Positions 35,050 through 44,662 of a stretch of 64,000 nucleotides of DNA are shown here, in pieces. The notes under the pieces are model-generated. The model ran no database searches. It saw only the letters and a list, made by a program, of their open reading frames with translations, and was not told the DNA's origin. A program made the position numbers and the translations under genes. Numbering within the stretch: position 1 is the stretch's first letter; every line of letters starts with the position of its first letter. Origin of the DNA: CAADGU01 sp964581605 (GTDB lineage: Bacteria > Chloroflexota > Anaerolineae > Promineifilales > Promineifilaceae); the NCBI GenBank assembly GCA_964581605.1, contig CAZOPF010000014.1:9733-73732 (forward strand), in the 5' to 3' direction.

Positions 35050-36363
35050 TTACAACTTTTCGGGGTTGATATTAGCCGCCTGTAAGACTGCCAGGACAGG
35101 TGGCGCATACAAAAAACATGCTTTCAGGTGCGGGTCTTGCAGGGGTTCGGCCGTTTGGCGAATGAAATCCGCGGCAATCGTCAGGTGTACGGCCGCGATA
35201 TTTTCATTATCAGCCGCATGGCTCATGGTCGCGTGGAGTTTCCACAACGTGCCGCGATCCACCGACGTTTGCGCGGCCAGCATGGCATTGTTCAATTCGG
35301 CCAAAGCCGCCGCCTGCTCCCCTTGATAAAACAGCAATTCACCACGTACAAAACAGGCTAGCGCCCGGTAGCGATCAGCATCCAGCGTCTCCGCAATTTC
35401 GGCTAAGGCAGCCACCGCCTGATCTGCCAGGGCAAAATCTTCATAGTGCAAGTAAGCGCGGGCCAGGTTATACAGCGCCAGGGCCTCATGTTCCCGGTTG
35501 CCTACTTCCCGCGCCCCTTCCAGGGCCGCCTGCAAATAGACCAAACCTTGCTCATATTGCCCCAATTCCACCATATCCACACCCAAGTTGCGTTTAATTT
35601 CCGGCACCAGCAAATCTGCTTTGGTTTCAGTGGCTTGTTGTAAGGCGCGTTGGTGGTAAGAGAGCGCGTTATCAATGTCATACAGCGCCTGATGGCACTC
35701 GCCAATATCGTTTAATGCCTGTACCACCCGCCACCGGTCGTTTACCGATTCCAGAATTTTGTAGGCTTCGTGGTGGGCAGCCAGGGCGTGTTGGAATTCG
35801 CCGCGTGCCTGGCGGGTACGGCCGAGACTGGTGAGGACGCGCCCCTGTTCGCGGGCTTCGCCAGCCTGGCGGAAAGCGGCTAATGATTGGGTGAGATGGT
35901 TAATGGCCGCATCGGTGTTGCCCTGCCGCCGATATAAAACGCCTAAGCCACGCCGCGCCCGGCCAATGACCAACAAGTTTTGGGATGTAAGCCCTTCTTG
36001 TAATGCCTGCTGGTATAGCTTTTCGGCCAATTCATATTGGCCGCGAAAATCGGCCAGTTCGCCCAGGCGCACGCGGGCGCGGGCGGTCTGGTCTTGCGAG
36101 TCGCTGGTAGCTAAGGAGTCGTTGTAATCTTTTTCGGCCGCATCAAATTCCCCCAACAGCCAGTAACACTGCCCACGATATTCAAATAGGCGGGAACGGA
36201 ACATGGCCGGTGTGCCTTCAAAAGCCAGGGCATCGCCGTAATACTTCACGGCCTTGTCATATTCTTGTTCACGGGCGGCCAGACGGCCCTCACGGAACGC
36301 TTTGATGGCGGCGGCTGAGACGCCGGAGAGGCTGAGTTGACCAGAAGTTACCGTGTCGGACAT
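35050..36363 (-). CDS. Tetratricopeptide-repeat protein
   Basis: A 437-residue protein consisting almost wholly of TPR units, for example QEYDKAVKYYGDALAFEG, QYELAEKLYQQALQEGL, GEFQHALAAHHEAYKILESV and DIDNALSYHQRALQQATETK. No enzymatic or DNA-binding domain is seen. It probably scaffolds protein contacts. I chose the ATG at 36363 (MSDTVTSGQ); the ORF is open 28 codons further up, through non-TPR sequence. Confidence 0.85.
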   Translation of the reverse strand: MSDTVTSGQLSLSGVSAAAIKAFREGRLAAREQEYDKAVKYYGDALAFEGTPAMFRSRLFEYRGQCYWLLGEFDAAEKDYNDSLATSDSQDQTARARVRLGELADFRGQYELAEKLYQQALQEGLTSQNLLVIGRARRGLGVLYRRQGNTDAAINHLTQSLAAFRQAGEAREQGRVLTSLGRTRQARGEFQHALAAHHEAYKILESVNDRWRVVQALNDIGECHQALYDIDNALSYHQRALQQATETKADLLVPEIKRNLGVDMVELGQYEQGLVYLQAALEGAREVGNREHEALALYNLARAYLHYEDFALADQAVAALAEIAETLDADRYRALACFVRGELLFYQGEQAAALAELNNAMLAAQTSVDRGTLWKLHATMSHAADNENIAAVHLTIAADFIRQTAEPLQDPHLKACFLYAPPVLAVLQAANINPEKL

Positions 36364-36489
36364 GCCGTGTATGATACACAGGAGGGGAATTTTTCTCAAT
36401 AAAGGATTCGTGAAGGGATGGGGAGTTGGTACGGCCGTACCCCTCATTTTTTACGGTTTATCTACAAATTGGGCGGCGGTGTTAGAATT

Positions 36490-36542
36490 GTGTCAGGTGC
36501 CGGGTGTCAAGTTTCAAGTAACCTGACACTTGACACATGACA
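36490..36542. repeat. Two-armed word repeat (TGTCAGGTG / ACCTGACACTTGACACATGAC)
   Basis: TGTCAGGTGCCGGGTGTCAAG and, after TTTCAAGTA, ACCTGACACTTGACAC form a hairpin. It is immediately upstream of the menG gene, of the same design as the other gene-border word repeats but with its own word. Confidence 0.65.
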
Positions 36543-36568
36543 AATCACACCTATTTGATTGGAGTGTT

Positions 36569-37285
36569 ATGGCTCATTTAGAAGGACAGGAACGCGCTGA
36601 CTACGTGCAGGATATGTTTGCCCGCATTGCCGGGCGGTATGACCGCATGAACCGGCTGATGACGTTTGGACAGGATATGAAATGGCGGCGATACGTAATT
36701 CAGCAGGCAGTTTTGCCCGCCAACGGCCGTTTGCTGGACATTGCCACCGGCACCGGCGATATAGCCTTGGAAGGGTTACGGCAAGTGCCAGGGCTGACGG
36801 CCGTTGGCGGCGACTTTACCATTGAAATGATGCAGGCTGGTAAACGGCTGCCCGCCCGTGCGGCTATTTTATGGACGGCCGCCGACACCCTGCACCTCCC
36901 CTTCCCCGATGACTCCTTTGACGCGGTGACTTCCGGTTTTCTCATGCGCAATGTGATTGACGTGCCCGGCGCGTTCCGCGAACAGATGCGGGTGACAAAA
37001 CCGGGTGGCCGGGTGGTCGTGCTGGAATCCAGCCCGCCCAAGAAAAATCTGTTACGGCCGTTCATCAAATTCCACCTCAACCACATCATCCCCACCCTGG
37101 GTAAACTGATTACCGGCGAAGCCGACGCCTACCGCTACCTCCCCGACAGCACCCAACAATTCCAAACCCCGGAACACCTGGCCGAAACGATGCGTCAGAT
37201 TGGGCTGACGGCCGTGCAGTACAAGTTATTCATGTTTGGCACCATTGCCATCCATACCGGCCAGAAACCATTGGCTGGTGGCTAG
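36569..37285 (+). CDS. menG: Demethylmenaquinone/ubiquinone methyltransferase
   Basis: A 238-residue SAM-dependent C-methyltransferase of the UbiE/MenG family, the last step of menaquinone synthesis. Motifs: VQDMFARIAGRYDRMNRLMT at the N-terminus, LLDIATGTGDIAL (SAM motif I), DSFDAVTSGFLMRNVID, KPGGRVVVLESSPPKK and AYRYLPDSTQQFQTPEHLAE. The ATG at 36569 follows TTGGAGTG. UbiE-type proteins share these motifs; menaquinone is the expected quinone in this lineage. Confidence 0.9.
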   Translation: MAHLEGQERADYVQDMFARIAGRYDRMNRLMTFGQDMKWRRYVIQQAVLPANGRLLDIATGTGDIALEGLRQVPGLTAVGGDFTIEMMQAGKRLPARAAILWTAADTLHLPFPDDSFDAVTSGFLMRNVIDVPGAFREQMRVTKPGGRVVVLESSPPKKNLLRPFIKFHLNHIIPTLGKLITGEADAYRYLPDSTQQFQTPEHLAETMRQIGLTAVQYKLFMFGTIAIHTGQKPLAGG

Positions 37286-37322
37286 CAGCCAGTACTGGCC
37301 TCTAATCATCACAACAAACCTT

Positions 37323-38633
37323 ATGTTAACTGAAATTGGCACAGAATTAGTGATTATCATTGTATTGATAACAGCCAATGGCTTTTTTGCCGGTTCGGAA
37401 ATTGCCATTGTCTCCGCCCGGCGCAGTCGGTTAGAGCCACTGGCGCAAAGCGGAAATCGTGGAGCCAGACAGGCCATGGCCCTGGCTGAATCGCCCCACC
37501 GTTTCCTGGCGACGGTGCAAATCGGCATCTCCTTCATTGGCACCTTTTCGGCCGCTTTTGGCGGGGCGCGCATGGCAGATTTGCTGGCGGAATGGCTGGC
37601 AACCATTCCTTCGGTAGCGGTTTACGCAGACAGCCTGTCACTGCTCATCATTGTCCTATTCATCACCTATCTCTCGCTGGTGATTGGCGAATTGGTGCCC
37701 AAACAATTAGCCCTGCTCCATACAGAGCGATATGCCATGCTGGCCGCGCCGGTGATGTCGGTGTTATCGGCCGTGGCCCGGCCGTTAGTCGCCTTCCTCT
37801 CCGGTTCTGTCAATCTGGTATTTCGGCTGCTGGGACAATCACCCACCGGCGATAATGTGGTGACGGCCGAAGACATTGAATACCTGGTGCGCGAGGGCAA
37901 AGCCAGCGGCACCGTAGAAGCGGGCGAAGCCCAGCTCATCCACCGCGTCTTTCGTTTCACCGACCGCCCCATTAAAAACGTCATGGTTCCGCGCAGCGAA
38001 ATTGTGGCTGTCAGCACTCAAATGTCTCTGGTTGAAGTCGCCGAACTTTTTATTGAAAGCGGTTACTCGCGGCTGCCGATGATGGAAGGCTCGCTAGAAA
38101 ATGTACTGGGCATATTACACGCCAAAGACCTGATGCGTTTTATCGCCCACCCTGATACTAAAATCAACCTGCCGCATCTGCTCCGCCCCGCCCCCTTTGT
38201 CTTGCGTAATGACCATGTGGACGATGTGATGGCCCAGTTCCGGCGTACCGCCACCCACATCGCCCTGGTCGCGGATGAATATGGGCAGGTCGCTGGCCTG
38301 GTGACGATGGAAGATTTGCTGGAAGAACTGGTGGGTGAAATTCGGGATGAATATGATGATGATGAAGAACAGCCAGTTGTCCGCCGCGAAGACGGCAGCT
38401 GGCTGGTCAATGGGCTGGAAGCGTTTGACAAAGTGCAGGATTTAATTGGCCTGCCAGACGTACCGGCCGAGGATCGTGACGATTTTACGACGCTGGCCGG
38501 GCTTATTCTGTACCTGCTCAAAAAGTTTCCCACCGTGGGCGAGACAGTGACGTTTGGTGATTTTGTGCTGGAGGTAGTGGATATGGACGGCAAGCGGATC
38601 GACAAGGTATTGGTGCGCAAAAAGAGCGGATGA
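37323..38633 (+). CDS. HlyC/CorC (CNNM) family membrane protein with CBS pair
   Basis: A 436-residue protein. The N-terminal DUF21/CNNM domain has about four membrane segments (LVIIIVLITANGFFAGSEIA near residue 10, and LLIIVLFITYLSLVIGELVP). A CBS pair follows (RPIKNVMVPRSEIVAVSTQM and AHPDTKINLPHLLRPAPFVL), then the acidic linker YDDDEEQP and a C-terminal CorC_HlyC domain (DGSWLVNGLEAFDKVQDLIG). Such proteins are linked to magnesium export or homeostasis. Start at 37323; the ORF is open further up into menG. Confidence 0.9.
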   Translation: MLTEIGTELVIIIVLITANGFFAGSEIAIVSARRSRLEPLAQSGNRGARQAMALAESPHRFLATVQIGISFIGTFSAAFGGARMADLLAEWLATIPSVAVYADSLSLLIIVLFITYLSLVIGELVPKQLALLHTERYAMLAAPVMSVLSAVARPLVAFLSGSVNLVFRLLGQSPTGDNVVTAEDIEYLVREGKASGTVEAGEAQLIHRVFRFTDRPIKNVMVPRSEIVAVSTQMSLVEVAELFIESGYSRLPMMEGSLENVLGILHAKDLMRFIAHPDTKINLPHLLRPAPFVLRNDHVDDVMAQFRRTATHIALVADEYGQVAGLVTMEDLLEELVGEIRDEYDDDEEQPVVRREDGSWLVNGLEAFDKVQDLIGLPDVPAEDRDDFTTLAGLILYLLKKFPTVGETVTFGDFVLEVVDMDGKRIDKVLVRKKSG

Positions 38634-38702
38634 GACCAATCTTACATGACTTGACGCTCTATCCGCACCGGTATAAACTCCGGCGAGTAATTTTTGACCT
38701 TT

Positions 38703-38853
38703 AATACTCATCCAGAGAGGCAGAGGGACCGGCCCGTTGAAGCCTCGGCAACCATTCGGTAATCGGTTATCGGTAAACGGTAATCGGTAGGAATAAGCGA
38801 TTTCCGAAAAAGGTGCCAATTCCGGCAAACCCACTGGGTTTGGAAGATGAGAG
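38703..38853 (+). ncRNA. SAM-I (S-box) riboswitch
   Basis: The hallmark core is present: CTCATCCAGAGAGGCAGAGG, GACCGGCCCGTTGAAGCCTC, GGCAACC, and downstream GGTGCCAATTCCGGC. P1 pairs CTCATC (38707) with GATGAG (38846). The segment ATGAGAG at 38847 can instead pair with CTCTCAT at 38875, the 5' half of the terminator. This is the usual SAM-off arrangement: with SAM bound, P1 forms, the terminator folds and transcription stops. Between GGCAACC and GGTGCCAA the variable P3 carries an iterated CGGTAATCGGT word. Confidence 0.93.
38755..38793 (+). repeat. Iterated word in riboswitch P3 (CGGTAATCGGTTAT)
   Basis: CGGTAATCGGTTATCGGTAA, then ACGGTAATCGGTAGG. It is the complement of the word at 2555-2592 and sits in a loop whose sequence is free to vary in S-box RNAs. 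Confidence 0.65.
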
Positions 38854-38871
38854 ACTTGCGAAAGTGACAAC

Positions 38872-38897
38872 AGCCTCTCATGTTGAGAGGCTTTTTT
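38872..38897 (+). terminator. Riboswitch-controlled terminator
   Basis: AGCCTCTC-ATGTT-GAGAGGCT followed by six T. It is mutually exclusive with the antiterminator formed by 38847-38853. Confidence 0.9.
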
Positions 38898-38902
38898 GTT
38901 CT

Positions 38903-38931
38903 GTAAGGCGATTTTGCAAAATCGCCCTACG
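38903..38931. repeat. Palindrome GTAAGGCGATTTTGCAAAATCGCCCTAC
   Basis: A near-perfect 28-bp palindrome ten bases before the DUF4259 start, sharing GGCGATTTTG(C)AAAATCGCC with 3437-3455. Confidence 0.75.
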
Positions 38932-38940
38932 TCTGAAGAT

Positions 38941-39372
38941 ATGGGCACATGGGGTATTGGGTGTTTTGAGAATGATACGGCGCTCGATTGGCTCCACGAT
39001 TTTGCGGCTAATGATTTCCGGTTGATTGACCGCACGCTGGCGGGTGTGGCCGCGATGCAGGAGATGGACTACCTGGATGCTGAGGAAGCGTGTGAGGTGC
39101 TGGCGGCGGCGGAATGTGTGGCGGCCGCGGCCGGTTTTCCGGCGGCTGCCCTGCCGGCCGAAGTAACCGATTGGGTAATGGACAACAACCCAATTCGGGT
39201 GAAGCCGCTCTATGTGCAGATGGCGCTGACGGCCGTCGCCCGCGTCCGGTCTCAGTCAGCATTAAAAGAGTTGTGGGCAAAATCAGATAAATTTGCGGCA
39301 TGGGACACGGCCGTTGCCGACTTGCAGGCCCGTCTGCATCACATTGAGTTACACAATGAGCAAAACGATTGA
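38941..39372 (+). CDS. DUF4259 protein
   Basis: A 143-residue protein with the DUF4259 start MGTWGIGCFENDTALDWLHD and the Ala-rich helical centre DAEEACEVLAAAECVAAA. Cytoplasmic and acidic; function unknown. The ATG at 38941 lies ten bases beyond a palindrome; no strong ribosome site is seen (GAAGAT). It is the first gene after the SAM riboswitch, so SAM levels should control it. It overlaps the next gene by 17 bases. Confidence 0.85.
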   Translation: MGTWGIGCFENDTALDWLHDFAANDFRLIDRTLAGVAAMQEMDYLDAEEACEVLAAAECVAAAAGFPAAALPAEVTDWVMDNNPIRVKPLYVQMALTAVARVRSQSALKELWAKSDKFAAWDTAVADLQARLHHIELHNEQND

Positions 39373-40018
39373 TATTTCCCATGAACCTGATTTGGGTTAC
39401 GTCTTTTACCCGGCAACGGCCGAAAATAGCTTTGGCGGTACCCGGTTTGATGTGATCTTGCATGAGCATCCCACGATGCGCCATTATGATCCGCAAAACG
39501 TTCAGGTCACAATCGCCCGCTCCACCGATATTGATACCACGCACATCCACTATGCCACGCCCGCCGACCACTTCCGTGTCTGCCCTGGCCGTATTGTGCT
39601 GACCGACAGAGCGGACAAACACGTAGAGGCTTTTTGTTTTGGCGGCAACTTACACATTATCCATCGCCCCCCGGAAACCATCTGTGTATTCCAATCCCCC
39701 GTATCTATCCTTGACCTGAGAACCTATCACAGCACCGATATGCTCTTTGCTAATGAAGTAGAAATTTTGCTTGCCCAAAGACAGGCAGTCTGGGCCCCGC
39801 AGCACCCGCATCATTTTGAACAGCAGATGGCTCAACTTGCTCCGACCGCGTTCTACGTCGCTTGCCTGGACGCCCTGGCGACTAAGTTTGACGCTATGCC
39901 CCACAGCAGTGATTCGCTTCGCCGTCAATTTGTGCATCTGCTTCATCAGGAAATCAAGAGTTGGCAGCAGGACGGCCGTTGGCCGTCGGCTTTACCAAAG
40001 TTAGCGGAGTTATTATGA
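39356..40018 (+). CDS. Hypothetical protein, 220 residues
   Basis: Not recognised. A soluble protein with a His-rich N-terminal half (HEHPTMRHYD, HIHYATPADHF) and mixed helices later. No membrane segment or metal-binding motif that I can place. The start overlaps the DUF4259 gene end, and the stop overlaps the next start by ATGA, so it is likely to be part of the riboswitch-led operon. Confidence 0.7.
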   Translation: MSKTIDISHEPDLGYVFYPATAENSFGGTRFDVILHEHPTMRHYDPQNVQVTIARSTDIDTTHIHYATPADHFRVCPGRIVLTDRADKHVEAFCFGGNLHIIHRPPETICVFQSPVSILDLRTYHSTDMLFANEVEILLAQRQAVWAPQHPHHFEQQMAQLAPTAFYVACLDALATKFDAMPHSSDSLRRQFVHLLHQEIKSWQQDGRWPSALPKLAELL

Positions 40019-40968
40019 CATCATTTCGCCGCCGGTTGAAACCGGCGTCTGATATACAAAACCTGCTGAAGCAGGTTGGGCAACGCCGGACAACGCGCTT
40101 GAGCGCGTTTCATCTATCAGCCTGGGGATTCCATCCCCAGGCAATGTTGGCGGCGCTATTCATCCTCACCGCCTGCACAACGGCCGGTTCGTCAGAGGAG
40201 GCAACGGCCGTGCCACCAACCACTGCCCCCGTCATCACAGAAACCGCGATTGTGGAAAACACGGCCGTACCGACTGGTACTTCGGCCGCTTTGGAATCAG
40301 TAGCCACGCCCGTCGAAGCCATCCTCATTCAGGAACCGGGGCCGGGTTCACGCCTCACCAGCCCGTTGGTCGTGCGCGGTGAGGCTGATTCCACCTTTGA
40401 GCAAAACCTGTTGGTGCGGCTGGTGGCGGATGACGGGACGGAATTGGCTCTTACCCCGATAACCATTGCCGCCGAAATGGGCCAGCGTGGCCCTTTTGAA
40501 GCGACGCTGCCCTTCCTCATCACAGGGGAACAGCAGGCTTTCATTCAGGTGTTTGCCACCAGCCCGCGTGACGGCGGTGTGACGCACCTGAACGCGGTGG
40601 GGGTGACATTGACAGATGGGGTGGCAGAGATACGGCCGTCCACCGCCGACGCCACCGAACGCATCATCATCACCCAACCCACGCAGGCAACCCAAATGAG
40701 CGGCGGTATTGTCCAGGTCAGTGGCGCAGGCATCGCCAGCTTTGAGCAAACGTTGGTAGCAGAAGTAGTGGGGGAGGATGGTACGGTTCTGGCCAGCCAG
40801 CCCGTCATCGTCAACGCCCCAGACCTGGGGCAGCCAGGTACATTCAGCGCCGAACTGTCCTATACCGTAGCCACCGCTGGCCCCGGCCGTATCGTCGTCC
40901 GCGACATCAGCCCTGCCTTCGGCGGCGATGTGCATGTGAGCAGCGTGGAGGTGACGTTATCACCGTAA
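40015..40968 (+). CDS. Lipoprotein with two Gmad2-like domains
   Basis: A 317-residue secreted protein. MLAALFILTAC is a lipobox-containing helix (Cys about 54 from the ATG at 40015). A Thr/Ala-rich linker follows, then two related beta domains starting near ILIQEPGPGSRLTSPLVVRG and IIITQPTQATQMSGGIVQVS, like the Gmad2 immunoglobulin-type domain. The ATG at 40015 overlaps the upstream stop. Residues 5-43 are encoded by an array of hairpin repeats, so translation may instead begin at the ATG at 40144, which gives an unusually uncharged signal peptide. Confidence 0.75.
   Translation: MTSFRRRLKPASDIQNLLKQVGQRRTTRLSAFHLSAWGFHPQAMLAALFILTACTTAGSSEEATAVPPTTAPVITETAIVENTAVPTGTSAALESVATPVEAILIQEPGPGSRLTSPLVVRGEADSTFEQNLLVRLVADDGTELALTPITIAAEMGQRGPFEATLPFLITGEQQAFIQVFATSPRDGGVTHLNAVGVTLTDGVAEIRPSTADATERIIITQPTQATQMSGGIVQVSGAGIASFEQTLVAEVVGEDGTVLASQPVIVNAPDLGQPGTFSAELSYTVATAGPGRIVVRDISPAFGGDVHVSSVEVTLSP
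40026..40142 (+). repeat. Array of four palindromes with short loops
   Basis: Consecutive short inverted repeats: GCCGGTTGAAACCGGC, AACCTGCTGAAGCAGGTT, AACGCGCTTGAGCGCGTT and CCTGGGGATTCCATCCCCAGG. The first three have centres like TTGAAA, CTGAAG and CTTGAG. The length is a multiple of three, so the ORF stays open through it. Confidence 0.75.
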
Positions 40969-40973
40969 GAATG

Positions 40974-41039
40974 AGGTTAGGAGATTAAGAGATTGGGAGA
41001 CTGCCCAATCTCTCAACCTCCCAATCTCCCAATCTCTCA
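40974..41039. repeat. Two-armed word repeat (GAGATTGGGAGA / CCAATCTC)
   Basis: The left arm iterates GAGATTA and GAGATTGGG, the right arm CCCAATCTCT and CCTCCCAATCTCC. It fills the gap before metH, so a hairpin or attenuator forms at its 5' end. Confidence 0.8.
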
Positions 41040-41044
41040 AAATA

Positions 41045-42423
<1,379 letters not shown>

Positions 42424-42523
42424 NNNNNNNNNNNNNNNNNNNNNNNNNNNNNNNNNNNNNNNNNNNNNNNNNNNNNNNNNNNNNNNNNNNNNNNNNNNNN
42501 NNNNNNNNNNNNNNNNNNNNNNN
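42424..42523. other. Assembly gap of 100 N in metH
   Basis: Exactly 100 unknown bases. The reading frame before and after differs, so the true gap is not 100. From the known order of MetH, the missing piece runs from SMKEG to (I)FAIATGIEEHN, about 63 residues in E. coli MetH as I recall it. Confidence 0.95.
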
Positions 42524-44655
42524 TCTTTGCCATTGCCACCGGGATTGAGGAGCATAACGAATACGGCCGTGCCTTCATTGAGGCCACGCGCTGGATTAAA
42601 CAAAACCTGCCGCATGTACACGTCAGCGGCGGCGTCAGCAATATCTCCTTCAGCTTCCGCGGCAACGACGTGATGCGTGAGGCGATTCACGCCGCCTTTT
42701 TGTACCACGCCATCCAGGCCGGGCTGGACATGGGCATTGTCAACGCCGGGCAGTTGGCGATTTATGAGGAGATTCCCAAGCCGCTGTTGGAGCGGGTGGA
42801 GGATGTGCTCTTTAACCGCCGCCCGGACGCGACCGAGCGGCTGGTGGAACATGCGGAGATTGTGCGTGGCGCGGGCAAGGAAAAAGTGGCTGACCTGGCC
42901 TGGCGGGATGCCCCGGTGAACGAGCGTCTGGCGCACGCCCTGGTGAAGGGGATTACGGACTTTATTGTGGAAGATACAGAGGAGGCACGGCAGCAGGCGG
43001 CACGGCCGTTGGATGTGATTGAAGGGCCGCTGATGGATGGTATGAACATCGTCGGCGACCTGTTTGGCAGCGGCAAGATGTTTCTGCCGCAGGTGGTGAA
43101 GTCGGCGCGGGTGATGAAGCAGGCGGTGGCCTATCTGGTGCCGTTTATTGAGGCAGAGAAGGCGGCGTTGGGGCTGAATGGGCAAAGTCACGGCCGTATT
43201 GTTATGGCCACCGTCAAGGGGGATGTGCATGACATTGGCAAGAACATTGTGGGGGTGGTGCTGCAATGCAATGGCTACGAGGTGATTGACCTGGGGGTGA
43301 TGGTGCCGGCGGAGAAGATTTTGCAGACGGCCGTGGAAAGCCAGGCGGACATCATTGGCCTGAGTGGGCTGATTACCCCCTCGCTGGAAGAGATGCGCCA
43401 CGTGGCCGCCGAGATGACGCGGCAGGAGTTCGACATCCCACTGTTGATTGGCGGGGCGACGACGAGTAAGGTGCATACGGCCGTGAAAATTGAACCCAAC
43501 TACCTGGGCAGCCAGACCATCCACGTGGTAGACGCTTCTCGCGCTGTCGGCGTCGTTTCTCACCTGCTCGGCGACGACAAAACCAGCTACATTGCCGACG
43601 TGAAAGCTGAGTACGAAGCCGTCCGCGCCCAACACGGCAACCGGCGTGAACGCACCCGCCTCATCCCCATCGCCGACGCCCGCGCCAACCATTTCAAAAC
43701 CGATTGGGCCCCGTACCAACCACCCCGCCCCAACTTCCTCGGCGTACAAACCTGGGAAAATTACCCAATTACTCAATTACTTAATTACATTGATTGGACG
43801 CCCTTCTTCGCTACCTGGGAGCTGGCGGGCAAATTCCCACGCATTCTGGATGACCCGGTAGTTGGTGAATCGGCGCGCCAGTTATATGCCGACGCCCAGG
43901 CCATGCTGGACAGGATCATCGCCGAGAATTGGCTGACGGCGAAGGCGACGATTGGCTTGTTCCCGGCGAATAGTGTGGGGGATGATGTGATTGTTTTTAG
44001 CGCGGAGGAGCGGAGGAGCGGAGGAGCGGAGGAGGTAGGAAGGGTTCACTTCTTGCGGCAGCAGATGGAGAAGCCGCCGGGACGGCCAAACCTGTGTCTG
44101 GCTGATTTTGTGGCCCCGGTGGATAGTGGGGTGGAGGATTACATTGGCATGTTTGTGGTGACGGCGGGCATTGGGCTGGCGGAAAAGGTGGCTGCGTTTG
44201 AAGCGGCGCATGACGATTACAACGCCATCTTGCTGAAGGCTTTGGCGGATCGGCTGGCGGAAGCGTTGGCGGAGCAGATGCACGCCTGTGTGCGCCGCGA
44301 ATATTGGGGCTATGCGGCTGACGAGTCGTTGGACAGTGAGGCGCTGATTGCCGAAAAGTATCGCGGTATTCGGCCGGCCCCCGGCTACCCCGCCTGCCCC
44401 GATCATACGGAAAAGGGCGAACTGTTCCGCCTGTTGGATGCCACCTGCCGTACTGATGTAAGTTTGACGGAGAGTTATGCCATGTGGCCGGCGGCGGCCG
44501 TATCTGGCTACTACTTTGCCCACCCGGAAGCGGCTTATTTTGGGATCGGCCGTATCAACGCCGACCAGATCGCTGACTACGCCGCCCGCAAAGGGCAGCC
44601 CATCCAAACCACCGAACGCTGGCTGGCTTCCAACCTGGGGTATGAACCTGTATAA
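42524..44655 (+). CDS. metH: Cobalamin-dependent methionine synthase, C-terminal part
   Basis: It resumes in the folate domain (ATGIEEHNEYGRAFIEATRW, SGGVSNISFSFRGNDVMREA) and continues through the cobalamin cap and B12 domains with the Co-ligand His motif DVHDIGKNIVGVVL, and GLSGLITPSLEEM. The SAM-reactivation domain ends the protein (RPAPGYPACPDHTEKGELF, LTESYAMWPAAAVSGYYFAH). Two insertions stand out: a CAATTAC word repeat reading ENYPITQLLNY (43757-43792) before IDWTPFFATWEL, and a GCGGAGGA tandem repeat reading EERRSGGAEE. The stop lies next to a TATAAT-like element, and its last 50 bases are duplicated 0.7 kb downstream. Confidence 0.95.
43757..43792. repeat. One-armed word repeat inside metH (CAATTAC)
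   Basis: AATTACCCAATTACTCAATTACTTAATTAC, the same family as 20871-20901, 50884-50904 and 53920-53942. Frame is kept. It encodes part of the linker between the B12 and reactivation domains. Confidence 0.8.
44008..44037 (+). repeat. Tandem GCGGAGGA units in metH
   Basis: GCGGAGGA repeated about four times, encoding EERRSGGAEE in a surface-type insertion before the conserved LADFVAP segment. Confidence 0.7.
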
Positions 44656-44660
44656 TGGCG
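44606..44660 (+). repeat. metH 3' end, copy 1 of direct repeat
   Basis: From AAACCACCGAACG to TATAATGG. It aligns with 45369-45430 with few changes apart from an 8-base insertion in copy 2. Confidence 0.85.
44628..44656 (+). promoter_or_regulatory. Possible promoter for the DUF433/DUF5615 pair
   Basis: TTCCAA, 17 bases, TATAAT, then 6 bases to the ATG at 44663. The -10 is perfect, the -35 weak. The same pair with the same spacing recurs in the duplicated segment at 45399-45427. The very short leader argues for caution. Confidence 0.4.
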
Positions 44661-44662
44661 TC

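Larger units (their letters stand above)
38634..38940. other. Leader region with SAM-I riboswitch
   Basis: A gene-free stretch of about 300 bases. Its parts are the SAM-I aptamer (38703-38853), a rho-independent expression platform (38872-38897) and a palindrome (38903-38931) before the DUF4259 start. Confidence 0.85.

Noticed and set aside
42524..42673. Extension of the 5' metH frame past the gap
   Set aside because: The MetH homology after the gap is in another frame; the extension is an artefact of the fixed 100-N spacer.
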